A stretch of 40,498 bases of DNA from positions 1 to 40,498 of the IMG/VR virus record IMGVR_UViG_3300024256_000021. One strand, given 5' to 3'. A program made the translations under genes and the position numbers. The DNA is from a virus. Position 1 is the first letter of the stretch. Each line of letters opens with the position of its first letter. Of the stretch, positions 18,328-26,046 are shown one piece after another. The notes under the pieces were generated by a model, which ran no database searches, was not told the origin of the DNA, and saw only the letters and a list, made by a program, of their open reading frames with translations.

Positions 18328-18518
18328 ATATAATAATTCTTATTATATAAATATTAGATACTAAATTTTCAGGTAATAAATTAATACTTTATATACTTAT
18401 TCAAGTTTTTTTAATTCTTGTTTTTGTTTCTTGTATATTATTTTAAGTATTAATCTGGTCCTTGTAATAATAGGAAATAATATTTAATAAGTCAATAGTA
18501 AAATCGAATTTTTTTTAA
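18328..18518. other. 191-nt intergenic space
   Basis: The longest gene-free stretch of the window. It contains an ATATTTATA element at 18346-18354 and a 10-bp inverted repeat (ATTAATACTT and AAGTATTAAT) about 50 nt apart, but no clear terminator, ORF or RNA gene. A small RNA cannot be excluded. Confidence 0.5.
18346..18354 (-). promoter_or_regulatory. ATATTTATA element before the 1184-aa baseplate gene
   Basis: Minus-strand AATATTTATA, 18 nt upstream of the ATG at 18327, in the gap after the tape measure gene. Possible phage promoter core. Confidence 0.35.
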
Positions 18519-20579
18519 TTAAGTGTATAAAATATCAGAACCTTTAGATGGTTGAGCTTGAAAAACTGACGAAGGATCCCCATCACCATTAGCTATCTTT
18601 TGATATACTTCAATGATTTTACTAGTTAACTGACTTTCCATGTTGGCGCTTATTGCGGTATTAGAATTAATGTTAACATTTATGGTTGCCGTACCACTAA
18701 CTTTCATTTCTGAAGAAGTTCCATTTCCATCTCCTCCACCCATTAACTTTTTAGGGTCACCAGCCGCTATTAAATCCCTATCATCTAAAGATATTGACCC
18801 AAACTCACCTGATAAAACTCTACCATTTGATCCTGGAAATGAGACTATATCCTTACCTGGAACTTCTTCTGCTGCTGAGTCATCTTTCACCACCTTTTCT
18901 GGTGTATCTTCTTTTTTAATCTTCAAAAACTCACCTATTGATTCCTTTACTGTAGTGACAAATTTTGCTACCTCTTCTGTTGCACCATTAAAAGTGGTAT
19001 CCCACTCAGTTTTATCAAATAAATCACCAGGTTTAAATTCTGATGTAAATTTTGATGTCATAGCATCCATACTGAGTTTCATAGGACCTAATAAATTCTC
19101 TTTCATTTCCTCAGCAGTTATTTCATATAAATCAGTTGTCCCCGCAATGGTTGCCATAGAAGCTTCTTTTGCGCTAACTAATTGTTCTGACATTGTTTGG
19201 GTATTCATTGCGATACGTTTAAAAAGGTCACTATCTGTTTTACCTTCCACATTCTCATCATCTGCTTTAATTATCTCAGCAGCTAAATCATCCCCAATCT
19301 GATCTAACCCCAGTTCTTCACCCTTATGTTGTATAACAAATTCCCCCCTTTCTGCAGAAAACTTTGCCAAAGAAGCTAAACTTTCTTTAGTGTCAGAATC
19401 AGTAAGTGATGTGAATTTCATTTTAACGTCTTTTATTTTAGATGACTGACGAGCCATTTCTACCATCTTTTCAGTATTAATACCTAATTGTTCACCAGCA
19501 GATTTTAATTGCATTCTAACTTCCGCGGGAAATTCATACTCACCAGTCTCATCGTTAAACTGCATCATATTTTCAGTCATATCACCTAATTTCTTAGCTA
19601 ACTCTTCTGGTTTGTTACGAGCTAAATACATCGTTTCAAAAGGGTCACCAAATGCATCCGCAATATCACCACCCAACATCTGTAAATTAGCAGCAGCTTC
19701 AATAGCCGCTTCGGGTTGGTAGAATTTATCTGCCATTTGTAAAACATCACTAACGTCTAAACGCATTTTAACAGCTTGTTTAGCCATTTCCGTCATACCC
19801 CTAACACCACTAGAAAAAGAATACGATTGTAAAGTACCCATATTATTTGATAAAACTTTTATAACTTTATTAGCGTTTAACCCTATTGCTTGTGATTCTT
19901 TAAAAACAGTTGCTAAATGCACTCCCATTGTATCAGTAGAAACCCCCATTAAATCAAACTTTTCAGCCATACGTGCTGCATCGGCAGCCATCATATTCGT
20001 ACCCTTACTTATTTCTTCTATATTAACAATATCTTCAGCATCTAATACTTTCATTCTACCAGACTCTTCAGCCATTGTATTCATTATATTGGTAACATCT
20101 TCCATACTACCACCCATCTGTTCTACCTCTGACAATGAATTTTTAAATGACCTAGTTAGTCTATCACTCATACCTGCAGTCGCACCCATATCTCTAGAAA
20201 CGGATAAATATTCTTTTGCAATCTTTTGTGCGTAATTATATTGTGCTGCGGTAGTTTGTAAGAAGTTGGTAAACTCCCTATATGTGACATTAACCTCTTG
20301 TTGTATTCTCCCTACTACCTTTTCTTGCCTACCTAAAACCTTTAGTTGTTTTTCCTGTAATTTTAATAATTCTTTAGCTTGCTCCCCAATCTTATCATTT
20401 CTTTTTGATAAATCTTTATATTGGGCAATTTTATCCTTTATAGTGGCTTTCTGTTCCTCCCTTTCTTTTAAACTTATTCCGTTGATATCCGAAAACCATC
20501 CTTTAGATTCAGCCCTTAATTCCTTTAATTGTTTAACCTTTTTTCGATACCCATCGTCATCCCAAGGATCTGCTGCCAT
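18519..20579 (-). CDS. Probable tail tape measure protein
   Basis: 686 aa, almost entirely alpha-helical. A Lys/Glu-rich coiled-coil N-terminus (residues about 10-95, for example AKELLKLQEKQLKVLGRQEK) is followed by a long Met/Ala/Ser-rich helical region with repeated EEISKG-, MAEKF- and AANLQML-type segments typical of tape measures. The C-terminal part has a Gly/Ser-rich stretch and the sequence SGTATINVNINSNTAI, a short beta segment often seen near tape-measure ends. The position, after the tail chaperone gene and before the baseplate genes, is canonical. At about 1.5 angstrom per residue a tail of roughly 100 nm would fit. No transmembrane helix or lysozyme domain is evident. Other helical tail proteins such as gp29-type hub parts remain possible. 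Confidence 0.7.
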   Translation of the reverse strand: MAADPWDDDGYRKKVKQLKELRAESKGWFSDINGISLKEREEQKATIKDKIAQYKDLSKRNDKIGEQAKELLKLQEKQLKVLGRQEKVVGRIQQEVNVTYREFTNFLQTTAAQYNYAQKIAKEYLSVSRDMGATAGMSDRLTRSFKNSLSEVEQMGGSMEDVTNIMNTMAEESGRMKVLDAEDIVNIEEISKGTNMMAADAARMAEKFDLMGVSTDTMGVHLATVFKESQAIGLNANKVIKVLSNNMGTLQSYSFSSGVRGMTEMAKQAVKMRLDVSDVLQMADKFYQPEAAIEAAANLQMLGGDIADAFGDPFETMYLARNKPEELAKKLGDMTENMMQFNDETGEYEFPAEVRMQLKSAGEQLGINTEKMVEMARQSSKIKDVKMKFTSLTDSDTKESLASLAKFSAERGEFVIQHKGEELGLDQIGDDLAAEIIKADDENVEGKTDSDLFKRIAMNTQTMSEQLVSAKEASMATIAGTTDLYEITAEEMKENLLGPMKLSMDAMTSKFTSEFKPGDLFDKTEWDTTFNGATEEVAKFVTTVKESIGEFLKIKKEDTPEKVVKDDSAAEEVPGKDIVSFPGSNGRVLSGEFGSISLDDRDLIAAGDPKKLMGGGDGNGTSSEMKVSGTATINVNINSNTAISANMESQLTSKIIEVYQKIANGDGDPSSVFQAQPSKGSDILYT

Positions 20580-20582
20580 AAT

Positions 20583-21671
20583 TTAAGCTTTTAAATTTGT
20601 TATTTTACCTTTCCAATTCACAATTGCACACTTAACGTCTTTTGTTGTTTTATCTATCCATTTTATAGTCCCACCATTTTGAATACCTCTATCAGCGTTC
20701 TGAAAAGTCATCAAGCAATGTTTCCCATCAATTAGTAACTCAACAGTTTTACCTTCATTTTTATTGCTAGCTGACATAACTTTAAATTTCTCTGTATTCG
20801 ATAATGATTTACCATGTGTCATACAGTCCACATTGATCCCATCATTTGCTGGTGGAGCTGGATTAGGGTTGAATTCTATAGTTATCTCTTCATACTGTAT
20901 TAATTTCTCTGCCACAGAATTACTTTTTTTATTTTTATTTGGATCTCTTTGATTTTTAATTCTAAAATATTTACCCAATAACGAACCAAGATCATTCGCT
21001 ACAGTATCTGCGTCATCTAACATAACCTTAAATTCTCTACACCCCTGGTTAAATTCATCTCTTTTTGTATAGTCAAAAATAATTTTTGCATGATTGTTTC
21101 TACAATCTCTAGCATAATCATCCGCAATTTTACCTTCATGATCCGAAAGGGTTACAATTTCAGCCTTTATCGCATTTTTAAATGTTTGATGACATCCTGA
21201 TATGTTTAAACAGTCCGATGGATCAGATGTATATTTTTTAACAAAGGCGATACAATTACAAATATCGGGATCAACCTTTCTTTTAAAGGGGTTTTTTAAT
21301 TTTGTTTGTCCAGTAGTTAATTGATATACTTTATATGCCCCAACCACTGGTGCTGCTAATACCTTACCAGCGTATTTACCACCAACTATAACATAACCAA
21401 CACCCTCAGAGCCTTTTCTTTCCCACTCCTCAAAACTTTTAATTTCATCTGTGGTGAAGACACTCTCCCAAGTCACGTCACCACTTATTAAATCTTTACC
21501 GAGTTGATCTGACCTGTCACCAATAGTTAACTCTCCCTTATCTTTACTAACGATATCATCATACTTTTTATTTGTTGTGTTATCATCATCAATTTGTTCA
21601 AGTAATAAACTATCTATATAGATGTTAATATCCTCGACTATCTTATTTATATCATTAATATTATTCATCAT
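20583..21671 (-). CDS. Cysteine-containing unknown protein with packaging-like leader
   Basis: 362 aa. The N-terminus DINKIVEDINIYIDSLLLE followed by Gln26 is a charged helix ending in Leu23-Leu24-Glu25, matching the (L/I)-x-E leader pattern. A hydrophobic stretch near 94-115 (GYVIVGGKYAGKVLAAPVVG) could insert in a membrane. Residues about 135-215 contain clustered cysteines (DPDICNCIAF, SDCLNISGCHQ, YARDCRNNH, FNQGCREF), unusual for a cytoplasmic protein and perhaps metal-binding or disulfide-forming after ejection. No family recognised. It lies between the chaperone and tape measure genes, where T4-like phages do not usually carry such a protein. An ATATTTATT element lies 13 nt before its ATG. 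Confidence 0.7.
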   Translation of the reverse strand: MMNNINDINKIVEDINIYIDSLLLEQIDDDNTTNKKYDDIVSKDKGELTIGDRSDQLGKDLISGDVTWESVFTTDEIKSFEEWERKGSEGVGYVIVGGKYAGKVLAAPVVGAYKVYQLTTGQTKLKNPFKRKVDPDICNCIAFVKKYTSDPSDCLNISGCHQTFKNAIKAEIVTLSDHEGKIADDYARDCRNNHAKIIFDYTKRDEFNQGCREFKVMLDDADTVANDLGSLLGKYFRIKNQRDPNKNKKSNSVAEKLIQYEEITIEFNPNPAPPANDGINVDCMTHGKSLSNTEKFKVMSASNKNEGKTVELLIDGKHCLMTFQNADRGIQNGGTIKWIDKTTKDVKCAIVNWKGKITNLKA

Positions 21672-21684
21672 CTAACTTTTATTA

Positions 21685-21693
21685 AATAAATAT
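21685..21693 (-). promoter_or_regulatory. ATATTTATT element before the 362-aa gene
   Basis: Minus-strand GATATTTATT, 13 nt upstream of the ATG at 21671, just after the stop of the overlapping chaperone frame at 21708. Possible promoter core. Confidence 0.3.
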
Positions 21694-21707
21694 CAATAAA
21701 ATATAAA

Positions 21708-21923
21708 TTAGTCACCTTTAGGTAGTAATTGATTTAAAAATATTTTTCTGGAATATGTTGGTATGTTCATAATGTCACCATAACTAAACCCACCATGTTT
21801 AACTAAATACCCAATTTCTTTATGTAAGTTTGAGAGATAGTTAGAATTCAGGAAAGAAAAAATTTTTGCCGAATCTAAGAAAGCATTTAACGGACCCCTC
21901 CCCCTGGATCCGTGCGACCGTAT
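21708..21923 (-). CDS. Second frame of tail assembly chaperone, probably made by +1 frameshift
   Basis: A 71-codon open frame overlapping the end of the 260-aa gene in the +1 frame. It reads RGPLNAFLDSAKIFSFLNSN, then LHKEIGYLVKHGGFSYGDIM and NIPTYSRKIFLNQLLPKGD before TAA. This looks like a conserved phage chaperone tail (an EIGYLV, GFSY, DIM, PTYSR pattern). No ATG, GTG or TTG lies between the upstream in-frame stop (21924-21926) and the conserved part; the first ATG is deep inside it. Translation therefore most likely requires ribosomal frameshifting from the 260-aa gene. The position between tail tube and tape measure is where G/GT-type frameshifts are almost universal. Product: fused C-terminal extension of the chaperone. 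Confidence 0.65.
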   Translation of the reverse strand: MRSHGSRGRGPLNAFLDSAKIFSFLNSNYLSNLHKEIGYLVKHGGFSYGDIMNIPTYSRKIFLNQLLPKGD

Positions 21924-22623
21924 TTAAATCGATTCCTGGTTCATTATCGTCAATATATTTTCTTAATTTTCTAGAATCTAATAGTGGAATCTTCTTAAGT
22001 ATGTTCGATATTTGTATTTTACTCCTATCACCATCTACTTCAGTTACCATACTTTCAAGTCTTAAAACCACTTTATTAGAAATTTTACTACCTGACCTTT
22101 TCATTTGTGCCCTATCTCTTTCGATTACGTCATCCTCATCTTTAGCAGTTAATAATTTAAATTTTATTTTTTTATTAGATGTCGGTAGCGTAAAGTCGAA
22201 CTCATTATTTTCGTCAGGTTTTATGGTTAGTTTTTTTAGTTTTAATTCACTTAAATTAATTTCACCATCTACAAAATCACCAACACCCTCATCATAAACA
22301 ATTTGTTGGTATATCTCACCGATACCTGTTGACCTAAGAAATATTAATAAGGCAACCCTATCCCCCTCTAATAACTCATTCACCTCAAAACCCAAATCCT
22401 TAACTTTAGATTTTAATAAAACATCTATCATTTCGTTAGAATTATTACTTAAATTAGGTGACGTTAAAATAGATTCATCCATTGCGGTTAAATATTCTAC
22501 CTTAACCTTAGATTTCTTATTTTTATATAATAACCCTTGAGATGGTAATTCTACAACATCGTAAGGTGTTTTAAGATCCTCAGGTATATGGTTAGGATCC
22601 ATTGTTGACATAATTTCTTCCAT
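21841..22623 (-). CDS. gp26-like baseplate hub / tail assembly chaperone protein
   Basis: 260 aa. The N-terminus (YDVVELPSQGLLYKNKKSKV followed by KVEYLTAMDESIL) is the LPS-x-G-x-x-Y plus T-x-x-DE signature of the T4 baseplate/gp26-like family. The middle has an EIYQQIVYD segment and an acidic FKLLTAKDEDDVIERDRAQ. The end is FGKNFFFPEF, like the hydrophobic aromatic ends of this family. The gene lies upstream of the tape measure, so an assembly-chaperone role is as likely as a hub role. Its last 28 codons overlap the start-less frame at 21708-21923, and the overlap contains an unusually G-rich hairpin. A start further downstream at MSTMDPNHIP is possible, since the ATG at 22623 is only four codons before it. 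Confidence 0.7.
   Translation of the reverse strand: MEEIMSTMDPNHIPEDLKTPYDVVELPSQGLLYKNKKSKVKVEYLTAMDESILTSPNLSNNSNEMIDVLLKSKVKDLGFEVNELLEGDRVALLIFLRSTGIGEIYQQIVYDEGVGDFVDGEINLSELKLKKLTIKPDENNEFDFTLPTSNKKIKFKLLTAKDEDDVIERDRAQMKRSGSKISNKVVLRLESMVTEVDGDRSKIQISNILKKIPLLDSRKLRKYIDDNEPGIDLNTVARIQGEGSVKCFLRFGKNFFFPEF
21891..21912 (-). promoter_or_regulatory. G-rich hairpin in the chaperone overlap, possible frameshift signal
   Basis: On the minus-strand RNA, CGGAUCC pairs with GGGUCCG (one G-U pair) around the loop AGGGGGAG. This compact G+C-rich island is unlike the surrounding A+T-rich sequence and lies inside the region where the two chaperone frames overlap. It could stimulate or regulate frameshifting, or be an unrelated mRNA structure. 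Confidence 0.45.
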
Positions 22624-22684
22624 AAAACTTTTTTAATAAAAATAACATATTATATATAATAATAAATACTAAAAATAATATTTT

Positions 22685-25051
22685 TTAATTAGATTCGAAA
22701 AATTTATTGAAACACCATGGCATCAAATTAACATATGCGACAAAGTCAGTTATACATTCTTCTTTTGACTTTTCTCCATAAATATTACCATAAGAACAGA
22801 AATAAGGGTAATTTGTCTCAAAATAATTAATATTTTTTTCGTTTATTTTAAAAACAACCTTACCGTTGGAATTTACCCAGTCAACTTTTGCTGGAATTAA
22901 AACTCCTTCTACCTCAGATGGTTCCAGTATTTCTACGAAATCACTTTTATTATTATTCCATGTCAGAAACCAATAGGCTTGAATTGATCCACAGTCAATT
23001 TTTTCGTCACCCTCCAAATCTTCATCTAATTGCCATCCATAATCTTTGTTCGGTTCTTCCAACCCATAAGTCACAGACGGAAGACTAATAGTTTTGTCTT
23101 TACTTATCTCACCTCTTTTAACAGCATCTTCCTCACAAATTGATGCGTACGATTTCTGAATTGTTATTTCATTTTCACTACATTTCGCTACTTTTGTTAT
23201 ATCAATGACATTTTCACCACCAGCGTTTATCCATACAACCTCCAGATCTTCTATTTCTTTTTTAACCACATCACACTCACTCACACTAAATATTTTGTTG
23301 TTATAATTCTTAATATCTTTAAATCCATCAGCAGAGTATATATCTAATTTCCCAATAACCCCTTTACAGTTCTCCCCATTATTGATTTCCTCTGTTAACT
23401 GTTTTAATTTCTCATAAATAAAAAAATACTTTTTGCAATTACATTTATGTCTTATTCTTTCTCCAATACCGTAATTTTTCATTTGATATTTACCCTCAAC
23501 ACCGTCATTATAGTTACCCAAGTCGATTTTAATCATATCTGCTTGCTTCTGAATTTCTTCTTGGGTGTTGTCAAACGTCTCAATACCTGCAGCAATAGCA
23601 TTTCCAAGTTTCTCCGAATCCACCCCCCCATACCCAGTAATTTGAGTAAAAATGTCATTCATTATTGTCTGTTCCGAACCACTCGTTAATGCATTTTTTG
23701 CAATCTCCGATGCTTTTGCCTCACAATCAAAGTTTACTATTTCCTTTACTGTTAAGTTTTCTAAGGCATCTTCAACCGCTTTTTCCCCTTTTGACTGGAT
23801 GATCTTTGTCAATGATTCTGAAGTTTTTTTAAAACTTAACGACATTCCACTAATAAGTGTAATCCCCCCTCTAACAGGCCATGCCCATGGTATTATAACA
23901 TCAAAGAAATCGACATTCATCTTTTTCCTTGGGTTAGGATTTAAAGTATCCAACTCCTCAACATGTACCCTAATACAATCGTCCAATTCATACTCCTTCA
24001 CAATCGTATAACTATCCTTAACTAAACCTGAATTCTTATCATCATACTCATTATACGTTTCGTTGTTCATTAACATTATACATTCATACAACCAAAAAAT
24101 TCCGGCAATCGTCATTTCAATAGCAGTTATTCCAAGAAATTTCCAAAGTAAACCCCATTTCGCCCCAAGAATACCCCTTTTAATCACATCAGCATCTGTA
24201 ACTTGTATACTTTTCTTTTTGTTCGTTTTTTTGTTGAAACTCGAACTTGATTTGTCTGTAGGTATCAATTCATACCCTTTGGATTTTAATGTTGTCTGAA
24301 GCTGTGATGTAGCATCAGCGGATTTCAAAAGCATATAAGTATCATAATCTTTGTGGCTCACTAGAAAATCCCCAGCACCAAAATTATTATGTCTCACCAT
24401 TTTTTTCACTGAGTATTTCTTCCCCCGTAAAACGGACATTTTAGTGTTTACAAACTGAGTTATATTTTGTTTAGATAGATATACAAAATTTTCTGAGACA
24501 GCTCCTTTAATATCACCCCTATTTATAATTTTACTTCCATCAGACATACCAATATTGATAAGTTTGGGATTATCGTCAAAGATTTCAGCAACATATTTTT
24601 CTTTTTGTTTCAAAGTTAAATTAGTGTCATCTAACCTATTAATTATAGAAGTAACACTATTATTTCCTCTTTTTTGTAATACATCGTCAACACCAGCAAT
24701 CACTTTAAAATAATTATTCAAACCATCCACCTCAACACTATTTAATTCTACCCCCGACTTCTTTAAATCATTTTTAATAGAGTTAATACCAATGAGTCCA
24801 TCAGCACTTCTTGTGTTTAACAATTCACCTATATTTTTAGAAGATATACCATTGTTTAAGTCACCCGTTAAATTTTGTAATCTCTGTATTTGTGGTGTTT
24901 TGACACTAATATTTTTCAATATATTGAAGAACCCCTTTCCAAACCCCTCTGTCAATAATTGTTTATTTTTTAATTCTATGGATTCATCATAAGAATATCT
25001 ATTAGACATTCTTTCTAATAGTAAATTAAATTGATTTCTATTGTATTTCAT
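22685..25051 (-). CDS. Large unknown membrane-segment protein with packaging-like leader
   Basis: 788 aa. The leader starts MKYNRNQFNLLLERMSNRYS and ends QLLTE then Gly36 (Leu33-Thr34-Glu35), fitting an (L/I)-x-E cleavage site. A hydrophobic segment at about 294-330 (WGLLWKFLGITAIEMTIAG and onward) is a likely membrane helix; a weaker one lies near 380-400 (VIIPWAWPVRGGITLISG). The C-terminal half has many cysteines (for example RHKCNCKKYF, NGENCKGV, AKCSEN, DCGSIQ). No enzyme motif is recognised. A virion protein that inserts into the host envelope after ejection would fit. The first 16 residues are similar to those of an orphan 28-codon ORF at 25055-25141 just upstream. Confidence 0.75.
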   Translation of the reverse strand: MKYNRNQFNLLLERMSNRYSYDESIELKNKQLLTEGFGKGFFNILKNISVKTPQIQRLQNLTGDLNNGISSKNIGELLNTRSADGLIGINSIKNDLKKSGVELNSVEVDGLNNYFKVIAGVDDVLQKRGNNSVTSIINRLDDTNLTLKQKEKYVAEIFDDNPKLINIGMSDGSKIINRGDIKGAVSENFVYLSKQNITQFVNTKMSVLRGKKYSVKKMVRHNNFGAGDFLVSHKDYDTYMLLKSADATSQLQTTLKSKGYELIPTDKSSSSFNKKTNKKKSIQVTDADVIKRGILGAKWGLLWKFLGITAIEMTIAGIFWLYECIMLMNNETYNEYDDKNSGLVKDSYTIVKEYELDDCIRVHVEELDTLNPNPRKKMNVDFFDVIIPWAWPVRGGITLISGMSLSFKKTSESLTKIIQSKGEKAVEDALENLTVKEIVNFDCEAKASEIAKNALTSGSEQTIMNDIFTQITGYGGVDSEKLGNAIAAGIETFDNTQEEIQKQADMIKIDLGNYNDGVEGKYQMKNYGIGERIRHKCNCKKYFFIYEKLKQLTEEINNGENCKGVIGKLDIYSADGFKDIKNYNNKIFSVSECDVVKKEIEDLEVVWINAGGENVIDITKVAKCSENEITIQKSYASICEEDAVKRGEISKDKTISLPSVTYGLEEPNKDYGWQLDEDLEGDEKIDCGSIQAYWFLTWNNNKSDFVEILEPSEVEGVLIPAKVDWVNSNGKVVFKINEKNINYFETNYPYFCSYGNIYGEKSKEECITDFVAYVNLMPWCFNKFFESN

Positions 25052-25054
25052 ATT

Positions 25055-25141
25055 TTAAATTTTACTTAATAAATTATCTAATGACTCTAAATCTACCATG
25101 TTTACTAATATTAAATGTAATTGGTTTATATTATATTTCAT
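25055..25141 (-). pseudogene. Orphan copy of the leader of the 788-aa protein (28 codons)
   Basis: Reads MKYNINQLHLILVNM then VDLESLDNLLSKI and stop. The first residues match the start of the next gene (MKYNRNQFNLLLERM), and the DNA around both start codons is similar (ATTT then CATATTTTAA on the plus strand). After the match the sequence diverges and ends without the (L/I)-x-E site. It looks like a duplicated leader that lost its cargo, though a real small protein cannot be ruled out. Confidence 0.5.
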
Positions 25142-25148
25142 ATTTTAA

Positions 25149-26021
25149 TTATTTGAATACCTTTAACATATCATCTAAGCTTCCGTACCCTATCATCTTC
25201 GCCCCATTATTGTCAGTCACCAATTGATCTGTAGAGAGACCAGTGGACCATTTCCTACTGCTGTGAGGATCAGACATGTCAGATAGGGGGTTATATCCCG
25301 TAGGATTATTGATACTATCAGTTAACATCGTATCTAAACTCTTGGTTTTGATAAACCCTTGTTTATAATACCCAGCAACACTAATATCATTGTACATATC
25401 ATTATCAAAATCATACTTAAATTTATATTTCACATATTTTATTATTGTGCTATGATTAATCAATTCATTAGATCCTGCAACTGTTAATAACGCAGTAGAA
25501 GGATCTCCAATTGTTCGCGTCAATTTTTCGACACTATTTAAATTAATTTCGTATGGTAATTTTAAATAAAAACCACCATCCCCGTCATCCCAAAAATTTA
25601 TTCTTTCTACTGCGGTAGTACCAAGCGCAGTAATAAGATTCAAATACTTAACATAGTAAAAACATATACCCCCATTTGACGAAAAATTACTCATAATTTT
25701 TCCATTTTTTACTATGGACCCACCATCATAACTTTTAACCCTATCATAAATCTTCTTCATGTTTGGTTTTTCGTAACATATATTTTGCACATTTTTTTCA
25801 ACTCCACCACCCTTTTTAATAAAATAGTCCTGTGATTTTAAAAACGCGGACGCTTCTTCAGGATTAATATCACTACCTGAAGCAGTAAATTCAACACCAT
25901 CTATTACACCATCATTATTGGTGTCAGGATTACCCTGCTCATTTATTATATTCCCATATAACCTTTCTTCTGTAAAAAGTTTTTTAATCCTTTCTACCTC
26001 TTCTTTTAATCTATTTTTCAT
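25149..26021 (-). CDS. Unknown protein with packaging-like leader and EF-hand loop
   Basis: 290 aa. The leader EEVERIKKLFTEERLYGN is almost the same as that of the 564-aa MORN protein (EEINRIKSLFTEERMFGN), and ends Ile26-Asn27-Glu28 before Gln29. Right after the predicted cut, residues 33-44 (DTNNDGVIDGVE) are a perfect 12-residue EF-hand/dockerin-type calcium loop with ligands at Asp33, Asn35, Asp37, Asp41 and Glu44. The rest (for example GICFYYVKYLNLITALG and FKYDFDNDMYNDISVAGYY) is a mixed fold I do not recognise. It is followed after 97 nt by the 788-aa gene and preceded by the 933-aa gene (25-nt gap). Confidence 0.72.
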   Translation of the reverse strand: MKNRLKEEVERIKKLFTEERLYGNIINEQGNPDTNNDGVIDGVEFTASGSDINPEEASAFLKSQDYFIKKGGGVEKNVQNICYEKPNMKKIYDRVKSYDGGSIVKNGKIMSNFSSNGGICFYYVKYLNLITALGTTAVERINFWDDGDGGFYLKLPYEINLNSVEKLTRTIGDPSTALLTVAGSNELINHSTIIKYVKYKFKYDFDNDMYNDISVAGYYKQGFIKTKSLDTMLTDSINNPTGYNPLSDMSDPHSSRKWSTGLSTDQLVTDNNGAKMIGYGSLDDMLKVFK

Positions 26022-26046
26022 ATCATTTTTAATTATCTTAATTATT

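Noticed and set aside
18640-19302. 220-aa plus-strand ORF opposite the tape measure gene
   Set aside because: It is antisense to a clearly helical structural gene, Ser/Phe/Val-rich as expected for the shadow of such a sequence, and has no supporting motif.
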